A stretch of DNA of 64,000 bases from assembly GCF_000389635.1 (NCBI RefSeq), contig NC_021182.1, positions 620,001 to 684,000 of the forward strand. Reading direction: 5' to 3'. Origin of the DNA: Clostridium pasteurianum BC1. GTDB taxonomy: Bacteria; Bacillota; Clostridia; Clostridiales; Clostridiaceae. Positions 35,961 to 44,967 of this stretch are shown one piece after another; the first letter of the stretch is position 1; every line of letters starts with the position of its first letter. Below the pieces are notes generated by a model. The model was not told where the DNA came from, did not search any database, and saw nothing but the letters and a program-made list of their open reading frames with translations. The translations under genes were made by a program, and so were the position numbers.

Positions 35961-36239
35961 TTACTCAAATAGTGTGTTTACTAAATTAATTACCTTTTCG
36001 TCACAAACAGTATAATTGATTTCTAAACCATTTCTCTTTCCCTCTATAATTCCTGCAGTTTTAAGCTTTTGTAGATGTTGAGAAACTGTAGACTGAGGAA
36101 TTCCAAGACAATCCTGCATATGGCTTACATTACAGCCGCCATTTTCTATTAATCCTTTTACTATGCAAAGTCTTATAGGATGGGCTAAAACTTTTAGCAT
36201 TTCTGCTGTTTCATTGAAATCATTAGAATTTGTATTCAT
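35961..36239 (-). CDS. ArsR/SmtB-family regulator, possible persulfide sensor
   Basis: 92 residues from ATG 36239. The winged helix has MLKVLAHPIRLCIVKGLIEN, DCLGIPQSTVSQHLQKLKTA as recognition region and GIIEGKRNGLEINYTV as wing. Cysteines in CNVSHMQDCLG before the recognition helix and in TVCDE near the C-terminus are placed like the reactive pair of SqrR/BigR persulfide sensors. It is 49 bases upstream of, and co-directional with, the sulfur-transfer flavoprotein. In-frame ATG 36251 abuts the AAAGG site directly, so the shorter start is preferred though not certain. Confidence 0.8.
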   Translation of the reverse strand: MNTNSNDFNETAEMLKVLAHPIRLCIVKGLIENGGCNVSHMQDCLGIPQSTVSQHLQKLKTAGIIEGKRNGLEINYTVCDEKVINLVNTLFE

Positions 36240-36449
36240 TGAATCACACATCCTTTAAAATATATTACAATATCTATATATTCAAATGATACGATATAGT
36301 TACAGCTTAGTCAAGAAGTATTTTTATAAAATATAAGAGTGATAGTAAAAGTTAATTACAAATATAGAAGGTTGAATTTTACTGCAATACCATAATAATA
36401 GGGTAATTTGTTACTGTTGGAAAATACAATTCATAACGTAAATATATGA

Positions 36450-36560
36450 ATGGGACAAAGGGTTGCCATTGCTAGAGCGCTTTGTATGCAGCCTGACATA
36501 ATGCTTTTCGATGAACTAACTTCTGCTCTAGATCCTGAACTGGTAGGAGAAGTTTTACGA
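36450..36560 (+). pseudogene. Duplicated internal fragment of the GlnQ-like ATPase gene
   Basis: About 110 bp nearly identical to 32920-33030 of the ATPase gene, covering the signature and Walker B region ([20 protein letters not shown], then [15 protein letters not shown]). It lacks Walker A, the N-terminus and the H loop. The match stops exactly where the foldback element at 36561 begins. Scattered substitutions (such as CCA to CTA, Pro to Leu) show it is not under the same constraint. Confidence 0.85.
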
Positions 36561-36790
36561 GTTAAAATAAGTCTTATAGGTGTGTGGTGTGGTGAATTGT
36601 AGATATACTCGAATAAATAATTAGAAAAACACCTTGGTGGCTTTAAAGTTCGTTAAGTGACTTTTACTGCTTGAGCATAGCGAGTTTAAAAGTCATAGAA
36701 CTTTAAATTAAGCCAAGGCTAGTTTTTCTTTATGAAATGAGGGATATCCTAAAACCATACCACACGTCTGGTTTTAAGACTTATTTTTAA
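36561..36790. mobile_element. Foldback (MITE-like) element with ~30-bp terminal inverted repeats
   Basis: Left end: TTAAAATAAGTCTTA, later GTGTGTGGT. Right end, in reverse complement: TTAAAAATAAGTCTTA, later GTGTGGTAT. Inside is a second long stem: CCTTGGTGGCTT with AAGCCAAGG, TAAAGTTC with GAACTTTA, GTGACTTTTA with TAAAAGTCA. It contains no ORF. The sequence differs from family B. It abuts the captured ATPase fragment on the left and the deacetylase gene's 3' end on the right. Confidence 0.7.
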
Positions 36791-36800
36791 ACAATATATT

Positions 36801-37802
36801 TTAAAGTCCTTTGAAGGTATAGCCTTTTGACTTCAATATCTGTATGATTTGCGGTAATGCCTTTGGTGTAGTTTTTTTAGCTGGAGCATCATGCATTAAT
36901 ATTATAAGCTTGTCCTGATTGCCAAAAGTTTGATTAAACCTTAGTAATAGTCTGTCAACGGAAGCTAGAGAAACCTCAGCATCCCCATTTAAGCAGTTCC
37001 AATCCACATAGCGATATCCAGCAGCCTCTGCGGCTTGTTTATAGGCCTGTCTATTAAAAGAGCCTCCAGGAAATCTTATAAGACTTCTATCGTAATCTCC
37101 AACTATAGAGGTTATCACATTATCACATTTCTTTAAATCATTAATGAAGTTATCTGTGGAAGCATATATATAATTGTAATTATGAGAATAAGTATGATTG
37201 CCTATAGAATGTCCTTCTGCCTTTTCACGTCTTAGCAGATCGGGATTTTTTTCAGCATAGCTTCCAATTACGAAGAAAGTAGCGTGTACATTCTCTTCTT
37301 TTAAAATATCTAATATTTCAGGAGTAACAGTAGTGCTTGGACCGTCGTCAAAGGTCAAGTATGCTACTTTATTTTTAGGAGGTTCTACATTGTTTGGCGG
37401 TGGAGGCGATCCTCCATTTTCTCCACTGGGTGGCATAGTATTATTTGGCGGTGATGGTTCGGAATTTCCACTATTATTTGATGACGGTGTACTGTTTACA
37501 GCATTATTCTTATCTGAAGAAGATGTATTATCAATAGAATTAGAACTTACATTTTTAATATTATCTGTATTTTTTTCATTATTTTTAGCTTGATCATTTG
37601 TAGTATTATTTTGTATTTTGTTCTTATCAGTAGAAATTGGTTGTACTTTAAAATTATTTTCAGCTTCTGAACTGGCTTTTGCTCTTTGAGTAAATTTAAT
37701 TCCAACTCCAACAAACAATATACAGACAATAAACATGCCGACTATAATAATAAATTTGTTCCTTTTACGGTATTTTCCCTTATTTAATCTATTTTTTCTC
37801 AA
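36801..37802 (-). CDS. Polysaccharide deacetylase (NodB domain), membrane-anchored
   Basis: 333 residues from a TTG start with GGGGGTG upstream. Residues 1-40 are basic then hydrophobic (KFIIIVGMFIVCILFVGVGI): an N-terminal anchor. Residues 45-145 are a low-complexity Asn/Ser/Pro-rich wall-spanning linker. The NodB domain follows: VAYLTFDDGPSTTVTPEILD (metal and catalytic Asp), EGHSIGNHTYSHNY (HxxxxH metal ligands), RFPGGSFN, and LIILMHDAP. It should de-N-acetylate peptidoglycan or another surface glycan outside the membrane. A single-gene unit. Confidence 0.9.
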   Translation of the reverse strand: MRKNRLNKGKYRKRNKFIIIVGMFIVCILFVGVGIKFTQRAKASSEAENNFKVQPISTDKNKIQNNTTNDQAKNNEKNTDNIKNVSSNSIDNTSSSDKNNAVNSTPSSNNSGNSEPSPPNNTMPPSGENGGSPPPPNNVEPPKNKVAYLTFDDGPSTTVTPEILDILKEENVHATFFVIGSYAEKNPDLLRREKAEGHSIGNHTYSHNYNYIYASTDNFINDLKKCDNVITSIVGDYDRSLIRFPGGSFNRQAYKQAAEAAGYRYVDWNCLNGDAEVSLASVDRLLLRFNQTFGNQDKLIILMHDAPAKKTTPKALPQIIQILKSKGYTFKGL

Positions 37803-38046
37803 ATTATGACACCCCCAAGGATATTATATAATATGGAATAGTATTCAACAATTAAAAATAGTGTAAAATTTAAAATAAATTTTTTATAAAAGTTACAATT
37901 ATTGTTATTGTAAAGTTATAGGCAATATATATAATGATTGCTTTGGTAATTGCTACATCTTCATTATCCATATATTGTTTTAAGTGCAGTTGAAGAACTA
38001 TCAAGTTCATCTTGAGGCATTTTGTTATTTGTAGAAAGTAATGAAG

Positions 38047-38097
38047 AAAAGGGTCGTTTCTAATGCATAATAATGCATTTTGGGACAGCCCTTTTTT
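38047..38097 (+). terminator. Orphan terminator hairpin
   Basis: AAAAGGGTCGTTTCTAATGC pairs with GCATTTTGGGACAGCCCTT, followed by TTTT. There is no plus-strand gene directly upstream, so it may mark a lost gene or an unannotated small RNA. Confidence 0.6.
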
Positions 38098-38172
38098 AGT
38101 TTTCCATAATATTAACTATTTGTAACACTGATTGTCATAAATTCATATTTTATATAAGGCGATATTAGTTAA

Positions 38173-38204
38173 GCCTAAAAATATTAACCATGGTTAATTT
38201 AGGC
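38173..38204. promoter_or_regulatory. Palindromic operator upstream of mntH (DtxR/MntR-like)
   Basis: GCCTAAA...ATTAACC-AT-GGTTAAT...TTTAGGC is a 32-bp palindrome with TTTAGGC half sites, the kind of site bound by DtxR/MntR-family metalloregulators. It is 186 bases before mntH. The regulator is inferred, not seen here. Confidence 0.5.
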
Positions 38205-38389
38205 ATATGAAAATAAATAACAAGTCAAAGATGATGAGGATATTTTGTATCAGAAATGATGTAGGTTCCTAAGATAGTTTATGATATCAAAAGGTTTTTA
38301 AGGGCAGCATAATGCAAAATAGACTGATATAATGACTAATTATTTCTTTACGATGCCGCAAATATAAATGTGAAGGAATGGTGTTTTAA

Positions 38390-39697
38390 ATGCAGGAGGG
38401 AAAAGATATTCAAGGGGAAGCCTTGGAATTAAATAAAGTAGGTTTTTTTAAGACTAAAGATAGAGAAAAATCAAAGGAATTAAATAAAGTAAAACAATTA
38501 ATTAAATTTCTCGGTCCAGCCTTTGTAGTCAGTGTAGCTTATGTGGATCCTGGAAATTTTGCTACCAATATCAGTGGTGGGTCATATTTTGGATATGAGC
38601 TCATATGGGTAATATTATGGAGCAATATTATTGCAATTTTTCTTCAGACTATGTCTGCAAAACTGGGAATAGCAACAGGCTGCAATCTTCCTGAGATGTG
38701 TGCTAGGGTTTTCCCAAGAAAACTTAATTGGTTTTTCTGGATTATTTCAGAGATAGGGGCTATGGCTACAGACTTGGCGGAATTTCTTGGAGCTGCTCTA
38801 GGGCTTTACTTACTTTTTAGAATACCTATGGTTTACGCAGGACTTCTCACAGGAGTGATAACATATATTATTTGCTATATGGAAAAGTATGGACAAAAGA
38901 CTATTGAAATTATAATTTCAGTTTTAGTTGCAGTAATATCAGTGGCTTATATTATAGAATTGTTTCTTGCAAAGCCGGATTGGGCTCAAATAGGCATGCA
39001 CACTGCAGTGCCAATGCTCTCTAATAGAGATGCGCTGTTAATAGCAGTGGGTATGTTGGGAGCTACGGTAATGCCTCATGTAATATATCTACATTCTCAT
39101 TTAGTCCTGGAAAGAAGAAAAAATATTTCTGATGAAGAAAAGTTAAATCATTTTAAAATGGAAAAAGTAGATATAAATATAGCTATGAATATAGCTTTTA
39201 TTATAAATGCAGCAATGGTTATAGTATCAGCAGCAGTATTCTTTAAGAATGGAATAAGAGTTGATACTATAGAACAGGCTCATCAGTCTATGCAGCCCTT
39301 AGTTGGATACTTATCAAGTGGAGTCTTTGGCATAGCACTCCTTGCGTCTGGCTTATCCTCTTCGGCAGTAGGAACTATAGCTGGTCAAACAATCATGAAG
39401 GGCTTCGTAAATATGAGCATACCTATAAATATAAGAAGACTTATAACTATGGCACCGGCGCTTTTAATAATAGCTTTTGGAATAAACCCTATGAAAGTGC
39501 TCGTATTAAGCCAGGTGGCATTAAGCTTCATACTTCCATTTCCAATGATTCAAATGCTCTATATTGCAAATCGTAAAGATTTAATGGGGAATTTAGTAAA
39601 CAGAAAACTAACTAAGGCTATAGGTGCCATAATAGCAACTATGGTAATAATACTAAATGCAGTATTAATTTATCTAAGTTTTACTGGGGCGGCTTAG
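38390..39697 (+). CDS. mntH: Nramp-family Mn2+/Fe2+ transporter
   Basis: 435 residues, 11 helices after a ~40-residue charged N-terminus. The metal-binding DPGN of TM1 is in VAYVDPGNFATNISGGSYFG; the TM6 metal region is MLGATVMPHVIYLHSHLVLE (A/GxxMPH motif). It imports Mn2+ or Fe2+ with protons. The upstream palindrome suggests metal-responsive control. The ribosome site (GGTG) is weak. Single gene ended by a strong bidirectional terminator. Confidence 0.93.
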   Translation: MQEGKDIQGEALELNKVGFFKTKDREKSKELNKVKQLIKFLGPAFVVSVAYVDPGNFATNISGGSYFGYELIWVILWSNIIAIFLQTMSAKLGIATGCNLPEMCARVFPRKLNWFFWIISEIGAMATDLAEFLGAALGLYLLFRIPMVYAGLLTGVITYIICYMEKYGQKTIEIIISVLVAVISVAYIIELFLAKPDWAQIGMHTAVPMLSNRDALLIAVGMLGATVMPHVIYLHSHLVLERRKNISDEEKLNHFKMEKVDINIAMNIAFIINAAMVIVSAAVFFKNGIRVDTIEQAHQSMQPLVGYLSSGVFGIALLASGLSSSAVGTIAGQTIMKGFVNMSIPINIRRLITMAPALLIIAFGINPMKVLVLSQVALSFILPFPMIQMLYIANRKDLMGNLVNRKLTKAIGAIIATMVIILNAVLIYLSFTGAA

Positions 39698-39789
39698 AAA
39701 TATAATTTATTTTTGTATTGATGGATTATATAGCATAATAGAGTATAAACTCCATGATTGTAAGCCGTGAATTAAAAGATTTTGAAGCT

Positions 39790-39834
39790 AAATTACCAAT
39801 GCTGCCAGATTATTTTTGGCAGCATTGGTAATTT
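39790..39834. terminator. Strong bidirectional terminator
   Basis: Perfect 18-bp arms AAATTACCAATGCTGCCA / TGGCAGCATTGGTAATTT between convergent genes. Confidence 0.85.
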
Positions 39835-39867
39835 AGGCTTATTGTTTGAAATTTTCTTATAAGATAT

Positions 39868-40515
39868 TTATTTAGCAGTAGCAAAGTTAACTCCAAGTTC
39901 AAAGGCTTTTTCACAATCTATTGGAAATTGCTCCTGACGTCTTTGTGCCTTTTTTTCTGGATCAAAGGCTGAAGATACATATTTTGAATAGTCGTCAAAT
40001 TGGTATGCATCTGTAAGTATTAACGATTCAAAGTTTCCAAAAATATGTTCTAGAAACGTTTTATTGATATTAAAGTAACTATCATATCCTGAATTTAATA
40101 GACGCTGTTCATCTATTCCCATAGTATATATGAAAGCTGTATTTATTTTCTTTTTAAAAAGAGAGGAATAATCAGCATCATACACTAAATATGGAAAGAT
40201 AAGACGCTCAAGAAATGACTTCATCTCACCAGTAATGCTTCCAAGGTAAATAGGTGAACCTAAAATAATTCCATCCGCTTCTTCAATTTTATCTAAGATT
40301 GGAGTTAAGTCGTCTTTTAAAGCACACTTTCCATAGCTTTTGCTTCCTATTTTTTTACAGGCAAAGCAGCTTGCACATCCTTTATAGTTTAAATCATAGA
40401 GATTTATAAGTTCTGTTTCTGCACCCTTTGATGCTGCACCTTCAAGTGCTTTTTCTAAAAGAGTTGCTGTATTCCAGCTCTTTCTTGGACTCCCGTTAAA
40501 GGCTATTATTTTCAT
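39868..40515 (-). CDS. Flavodoxin-like NAD(P)H-dependent FMN reductase / iron-sulfur flavoprotein
   Basis: 215 residues. The FMN loop is MKIIAFNGSPRKSWNTATLL, followed by YKGCASCFACKKIGSKSYGKC, a compact Cys set (CxxCxxC plus a later Cys) like the cluster site of iron-sulfur flavoproteins, and DGIILGSPIYLGSITGEMKS. It probably moves electrons between a reduced carrier and a small acceptor. GGAGGT precedes the ATG. Monocistronic. Confidence 0.85.
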   Translation of the reverse strand: MKIIAFNGSPRKSWNTATLLEKALEGAASKGAETELINLYDLNYKGCASCFACKKIGSKSYGKCALKDDLTPILDKIEEADGIILGSPIYLGSITGEMKSFLERLIFPYLVYDADYSSLFKKKINTAFIYTMGIDEQRLLNSGYDSYFNINKTFLEHIFGNFESLILTDAYQFDDYSKYVSSAFDPEKKAQRRQEQFPIDCEKAFELGVNFATAK

Positions 40516-40793
40516 AAGCTAATACCTCCAAATTTTTATTAATGGGATAGTTACAATTGTATATCATTATTATAATTAAAAGAAGTAGGCACTTTATTGA
40601 TAGATACTAACCATAAAGTAAGTTAGATATAATGAGTTTAATAGATTATTATTTTATTGATAATTAATAGGCTGTACTATAATATTTATGTATAAGCTAA
40701 GAATTAGAATGAAGAGGCTTAAAATTGTTAATAATTATATTTTAATAGTCATAAATTTTGAATAATTTTTATAAAGAATGTGGGGAACTCATC

Positions 40794-41342
40794 ATGTCAC
40801 TTAATCATACAGGAACACAAGCTATAGAGACAAAAAGACTTATTCTCCGTAAATTTGAGGTTGAAGATACTCCAAGTGTATTTAAAAATTGGATAAGTGA
40901 TCCTATAGTTCAGGAGAATTACGGAGAAAAAGAATGTAGTACTATTTTAGAAGCGCAGCAATTACTGAAAAAATGGACAGCCATGTATAACAATAATGAT
41001 TTTTATAGATGGGCAATAATTTTAAAAGATATTAATGAAAGTATTGGTCAGATTGCATTTTATCAGGTAGATAGTAAAAATAAGAGAGCAGATGTGGAAT
41101 ACTGCATTGGAAAATCCTTTTGGGGTAATGAGTATGCAGCTGAAGCTTTAAGGGCTGTTATTGAATATGCATTCAGGGGTGTTTATTTTAATAGAGTGCA
41201 GGCATTTCACAGAAGTAAAAATCCAGCATCAGGCAGAGTATTACAAAAAGCAGAAATGAAATATGAAGGAACTTTGAAACAATATCTAGTTCATAAAGGC
41301 GAATTTGATGACTGTATTATGTATGCAACTATACGGGATTAG
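40794..41342 (+). CDS. RimJ/RimL-type GNAT acetyltransferase
   Basis: 182 residues: ETKRLILRKFEVEDTPSVFK opens the Acetyltransf_3 fold, with RADVEYCIGKSFWGNEYAAE as the acetyl-CoA loop and NPASGRVLQKAEMKYEGTLK near the end. These enzymes acetylate protein N-termini or small amines. The start is ATG 40794 with TGGGGAA before it; the in-frame TTG 40758 has no site. Confidence 0.85.
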   Translation: MSLNHTGTQAIETKRLILRKFEVEDTPSVFKNWISDPIVQENYGEKECSTILEAQQLLKKWTAMYNNNDFYRWAIILKDINESIGQIAFYQVDSKNKRADVEYCIGKSFWGNEYAAEALRAVIEYAFRGVYFNRVQAFHRSKNPASGRVLQKAEMKYEGTLKQYLVHKGEFDDCIMYATIRD

Positions 41343-41350
41343 TATATAAT

Positions 41351-41539
41351 ATGAAGGCTCAAAAAGTATCTGACTTATTAACATATGTAGAAAATAGAGA
41401 CATTTCCATATTAACTCTATTGAAAGATTCTGATTATGAACAGGGATTAGAAAAGATGAAATATGAGGTAAATAATAATCCACAGGCTGCAGTAATTTGT
41501 GATTTTGCGGAACTGTTTTGTGTTGCAGAAAAACTATAA
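41351..41539 (+). pseudogene. Remnant, probably the C-terminal end of a methyltransferase
   Basis: A 62-codon frame with an ATG but no ribosome site. The sequence (SILTLLKDSDYEQGLEKMKY, then AAVICDFAELFCVAEKL) looks like the closing strands of a class I SAM methyltransferase. The SAM-binding part is absent. I infer a truncated relic left beside the acetyltransferase gene. Confidence 0.45.
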
Positions 41540-41577
41540 TCTATTCTGCAATTAAGCAAATAAAGGGGGATAAAAGT

Positions 41578-41988
41578 ATGATACATACAAATCTAAATAT
41601 TATTGATAAATTTTTTGATGCATATAGTAGGAGGGATACTAATGTTATTAAACAAGTATTATCTGAAAACATAAAATGGACATTTCCAGGTAGTAACTCT
41701 TTAAGTGGAACAAAATCAGGTATTGAAGAAGTTGTTTCATTTTTTGATAAGATGGGAAGTTTTATGCTAAAGTCCAATGTAGAAGTTAAAAAGTTGGTAA
41801 TGGGAGTAAATGATGACTATGTATTAGAAGGTCAGCATATTAAGACTAATAGAAAAGACAGCATTAATCTTGACCAAGATATGTGTGTACTTTGGATATT
41901 TTCACATGGAAAGATAATAGAAGGTAAGCACTTCATTGTAGATCAATGTAAAGTGGATGATTTTTTTAATAGTGCGTATAAAGCATAA
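41578..41988 (+). CDS. SnoaL/NTF2-like small protein
   Basis: 136 residues of the alpha+beta-barrel NTF2 fold: IIDKFFDAYSRRDTNVIKQV, LSENIKWTFPGSNSLSGTKS, GIEEVVSFFDKMG, then VLWIFSHGKIIEGKHFIVDQ. The family covers polyketide cyclases, isomerases and many unknown ligand binders; no substrate can be assigned. ATG 41578 follows GGGGGAT. Probably monocistronic. Confidence 0.8.
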   Translation: MIHTNLNIIDKFFDAYSRRDTNVIKQVLSENIKWTFPGSNSLSGTKSGIEEVVSFFDKMGSFMLKSNVEVKKLVMGVNDDYVLEGQHIKTNRKDSINLDQDMCVLWIFSHGKIIEGKHFIVDQCKVDDFFNSAYKA

Positions 41989-42032
41989 TTAATAAAATTA
42001 TTAAGAACAGCAAAAATAGGAAGGTGATATTG

Positions 42033-42758
42033 ATGAAAATAATAAAGGCAGATAATTATGAACATATGAGTAAGATGGCTGCCAGGACTATGGCAAGTCA
42101 AATAGCATTGAAGAATAACAGTGTAATTGGATTAGCTACAGGGGATACACCACTTGGGATGTATAGAGAGCTTATTAAAATATATGAGGATGAAGAATTG
42201 GATTTTTCAAATATAAAGACCTTTAATTTAGATGAATATTATGGCCTTAATATAGATAATGAAAATAGTTATTATTTCTATATGATGAATAATTTTTTTA
42301 AACATATAAATATGAGAAAGGAAAATATAAATATTCCTAATGGCATGACTGAAAACATTGAAGCAGAATGTTTTAGTTATGACAAGAAAATTAAAGCTTC
42401 AGGTGGAATTGATATTCAAGTATTAGGTATAGGTGTCAATGGGCACATAGGTTTTAATGAACCAAATACAAGTTTTGAAGTTGGAACTCATCTTGTTGAA
42501 TTAGAAAAAGAAACTATAAAATCAAATTCAAGATTTTTTAATTCACCGGAGGAAGTTCCAACTAAGGCAATAAGCATGGGAATAAAGACAATAATGCAGT
42601 CTAGAGCCATAATGTTACTTGCCAGTGGAGAAAAAAAGGCAGCTGCAATTGAGAAAGCCGTAAAAGGTAAAATATCCACTGCTGTGCCAGCTTCAATATT
42701 GCAGCTGCATAATAATGTAACTCTCATCGTAGATAAAGCGGCAGGGGAATTTATATAA
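42033..42758 (+). CDS. nagB: Glucosamine-6-phosphate deaminase
   Basis: 241 residues. NagB signatures: IGLATGDTPLGMYRELIKIY, TFNLDEYYGL (catalytic Asp), GIGVNGHIGFNEP (catalytic His region) and KAISMGIKTIMQSRAIMLLA. It converts glucosamine-6-phosphate to fructose-6-phosphate and ammonia. AGGAAGGTGA precedes ATG 42033. NagA is not adjacent; the next gene, 41 bases on, is a LysE-like exporter and may be co-transcribed. Confidence 0.93.
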   Translation: MKIIKADNYEHMSKMAARTMASQIALKNNSVIGLATGDTPLGMYRELIKIYEDEELDFSNIKTFNLDEYYGLNIDNENSYYFYMMNNFFKHINMRKENINIPNGMTENIEAECFSYDKKIKASGGIDIQVLGIGVNGHIGFNEPNTSFEVGTHLVELEKETIKSNSRFFNSPEEVPTKAISMGIKTIMQSRAIMLLASGEKKAAAIEKAVKGKISTAVPASILQLHNNVTLIVDKAAGEFI

Positions 42759-42799
42759 AAAGAGGAGAAATAACAATTATAAGTAAGGAGAAAATCATT

Positions 42800-43447
42800 A
42801 TGGACATAATTAATTTAAAAGATGCCAAAATGCTTTTCAAGGGTTTCAAATTCGGCATGCTGCTACAATTTGCAATAGGGCCTGTTTGTATTTTTTTATT
42901 TCAAATGGCATCCTTAAAAGGATTTTACATAGCAGAAACAGGAGTATTTGGTGCTGCTTTAATTGATGGGCTTTTTATTATTCTTGCCATTCTTGGTATA
43001 GCTTCAATAATTGATAAAAAGAACATTAAAATTGGTTTAAAAATATTTGGTGCTGCCATTTTATTCATTTTTGGATTAAGTACAGTTTTAAGTCAATTTA
43101 ATATTTCTTTTTTACCTGGCTTAGGCACACAGAATATATCTAATTCAAATAATGTCTTTATCCGCACAGTTATTCTTACAATTTCAAGTCCTCTCACAAT
43201 AATTTTTTGGACAGGTGTATTTTCAACTAAAGTAGCAGAAGAAAATATGAGAAGAAAAGATATTTACTTATTTGGATTTGGTGCAGTATTACCTACAATA
43301 TTATTTTTAACTATAATTATTTTCATAGGAAGTTTCGCCAAAGAATTTCTCTCAGCTGAGGTAATAAAAATATTCAATATAATCGTAGGATGTTTGCTGA
43401 TATATTTTGGTATTAAGATGATTCTAAAAAAAGAAACCTTAACTTGA
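42800..43447 (+). CDS. LysE/RhtB-family exporter
   Basis: 215 residues with six helices. KFGMLLQFAIGPVCIFLFQM matches the LysE N-terminal GxxxxxxPGP-like motif, and VILTISSPLTIIFWTGVFS matches the mid-protein NP(x)-like helix. It exports amino acids or similar small compounds. GTAAGGAG precedes the ATG. Confidence 0.8.
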   Translation: MDIINLKDAKMLFKGFKFGMLLQFAIGPVCIFLFQMASLKGFYIAETGVFGAALIDGLFIILAILGIASIIDKKNIKIGLKIFGAAILFIFGLSTVLSQFNISFLPGLGTQNISNSNNVFIRTVILTISSPLTIIFWTGVFSTKVAEENMRRKDIYLFGFGAVLPTILFLTIIIFIGSFAKEFLSAEVIKIFNIIVGCLLIYFGIKMILKKETLT

Positions 43448-43575
43448 TGTTCTAAAGTGAACTCGTTTCAGCAAGCTGAAACATCGGTAAATCAGGTGGG
43501 GAGTCTACCCCACCTGATTGGAAAATCCCACCTTCGCTTCGCTTAGAGGTGGAGGGCTGAACCTTTCAGTCAGGA
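43448..43575. repeat. Structured repeat related to family B, copy B6
   Basis: Two strong stems: GTTTCAG-caag-CTGAAAC and AATCAGGTGGGG-agtcta-CCCCACCTGATT; then CCACCT-tcgcttcgctt-AGAGGTGG. The layout AAGTGAACTC, ATCRRTRAATC, GTGGG-hairpin resembles 15225-15300. It sits between the LysE gene and the operator at 43615. It may act as a terminator despite lacking a T run. Confidence 0.5.
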
Positions 43576-43614
43576 AAAGATCAATTGTATATGTAAATTT
43601 CCATATAAGACCAT

Positions 43615-43669
43615 TTAACACACAATTAACATATAATATCTTGTAACAGATGTTACAATCTTATATACT
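43615..43669 (+). promoter_or_regulatory. Operator-promoter of the aldolase/ABC-2 exporter cluster
   Basis: TTAACA boxes at 43615 and 43626 (11 bp apart) precede the perfect palindrome TTGTAACAGATGTTACAA (43641-43658). Its first six bases form a -35 (TTGTAA), 17 bp from TATACT (43664-43669). The same arrangement occurs at 52498-52561. GTAAC-N4-GTTAC sites have been described for Crp/Fnr-type regulators (HcpR) in clostridia; this assignment is from memory and tentative. Confidence 0.6.
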
Positions 43670-43817
43670 TTATTTAGTGTGAGAATAGTCAGAAAACAAT
43701 AATTATTATATTGAATTTCTAGCTATGATTGTTACTAATTTATTAATTTAAATGAGAAAAAATTAGTGACAACAAATATAACTTATAAACACTAAATAAA
43801 TTATAGAGGTGATTCTA

Positions 43818-44864
43818 TTGGCAAACATAAATGTTTTGGATTGCACGCTTAGAGACGGTGGGTATGTAAATAATTGGAATTTTTCAAATGAAATATCTAT
43901 AAAGCTTATTAATTCTTTGAGAAAGTCTAAAATTGAATATATAGAGCTTGGATATATCAATAAGAAAAATGGTAAATGTAAAAATACAACTATGTTTAAT
44001 AATATTGAATGTATCAATAACATAATAACTGATAATGATGCTAAATATGTTATTATGCTGGATTTAGGTGATTTTGATATAGACGATATTGAATACAATT
44101 CCAATATTTTTGGTATAAGATTAACCTTTAGTAAAGAGCATTGGAAGACAGCTGCTGAAGATGCGAAAAAGATAATTGCAAAAGGGTTTAAAGTTTTTCT
44201 ACAGCCAATGTTGACTTTATGTTATACAGATAAGGAATTGCTAGAATTAATAAATGTATTTAATGAAATTGATATTTATGCATTCTATATAGTAGATACA
44301 TTTGGAGCTATGCAAAGCGATGATGTTTTGAGATTTGCTTCATTGATAGATGATAATCTAAGAAGTGACGTGAAATTAGGATTCCATGCACATAACAATC
44401 TTCAACTTGCTTATTCTAACGCAATAGCATTAGTAAAAATGTCCAGTAACAGAGAATTGATAATTGACTCTTCAGTTTATGGAATGGGAAGGGCAGCAGG
44501 AAATTTAAATACAGAATTGTTTGCTGATTATCTAATAAAAAATTTTAATAAGGAATATGAAATAGAGCCTTTATTAGATATAATAGATAATTTCCTAAGT
44601 ATGATTTATAAAGAAAATTACTGGGGATATTCTGTGCCTCATTATATTTCAGGAATTTATAATTGCCATCCTTATTATTCAAGCTATCTGGCTGATAAAA
44701 AAGAACTTTCAGCAAAAGATATTGAAAATATAGTTAAAAATATATCTGAAACAAAAAAGTATGAATTTGATAAAAATTATATAGAAAAACTATATGTTAA
44801 GCATAATTCAAATAAAGCCATAATTTATAATTATGAATTCTTAAAAAGACATATTTCAGGGTAA
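43818..44864 (+). CDS. DRE-TIM metallolyase (HMG-CoA lyase / 4-hydroxy-2-oxovalerate aldolase-like)
   Basis: 348 residues from TTG 43818 (GAGGTG six bases before). The barrel opens with VLDCTLRDGGYVNNWNFSNE (DxRDGG metal/catalytic motif), later YIELGYI, YIVDTFGAM, LGFHAHNNLQLAYSNAIALV (HxH metal ligands) and SVYGMGRAAGNLNTELF. It should cleave or condense a 2-oxo or hydroxy acid with Mn2+/Mg2+. Such stand-alone aldolase genes occur in surface-polysaccharide and secondary-metabolite loci. Here it precedes an ABC-2 exporter, 103 bases away. The substrate is unknown. Confidence 0.82.
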   Translation: MANINVLDCTLRDGGYVNNWNFSNEISIKLINSLRKSKIEYIELGYINKKNGKCKNTTMFNNIECINNIITDNDAKYVIMLDLGDFDIDDIEYNSNIFGIRLTFSKEHWKTAAEDAKKIIAKGFKVFLQPMLTLCYTDKELLELINVFNEIDIYAFYIVDTFGAMQSDDVLRFASLIDDNLRSDVKLGFHAHNNLQLAYSNAIALVKMSSNRELIIDSSVYGMGRAAGNLNTELFADYLIKNFNKEYEIEPLLDIIDNFLSMIYKENYWGYSVPHYISGIYNCHPYYSSYLADKKELSAKDIENIVKNISETKKYEFDKNYIEKLYVKHNSNKAIIYNYEFLKRHISG

Positions 44865-44967
44865 AAATATTAGTTAATTAGTTACAATATGTAATTAAAT
44901 CAATAAAATATATTTGAGTATACAAAATATTACCAGCGCTGCTGCATTAAATTGGGAGGAAGCAAAA

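Larger units (their letters stand above)
37803..38389. other. Divergent intergenic region with terminator and operator-like palindrome
   Basis: No intact gene. A short stretch (about 37975-38030) can be read as AVEELSSSS with a stop, perhaps a relic. The region contains the hairpin at 38047 and the palindrome at 38173, listed separately. The promoter of mntH must lie at the right end. Confidence 0.4.

Noticed and set aside
43448-43575. Simple terminator of the LysE-like gene
   Set aside because: The hairpins are too many and lack a T run, and their layout follows family B, so it is listed as a repeat.
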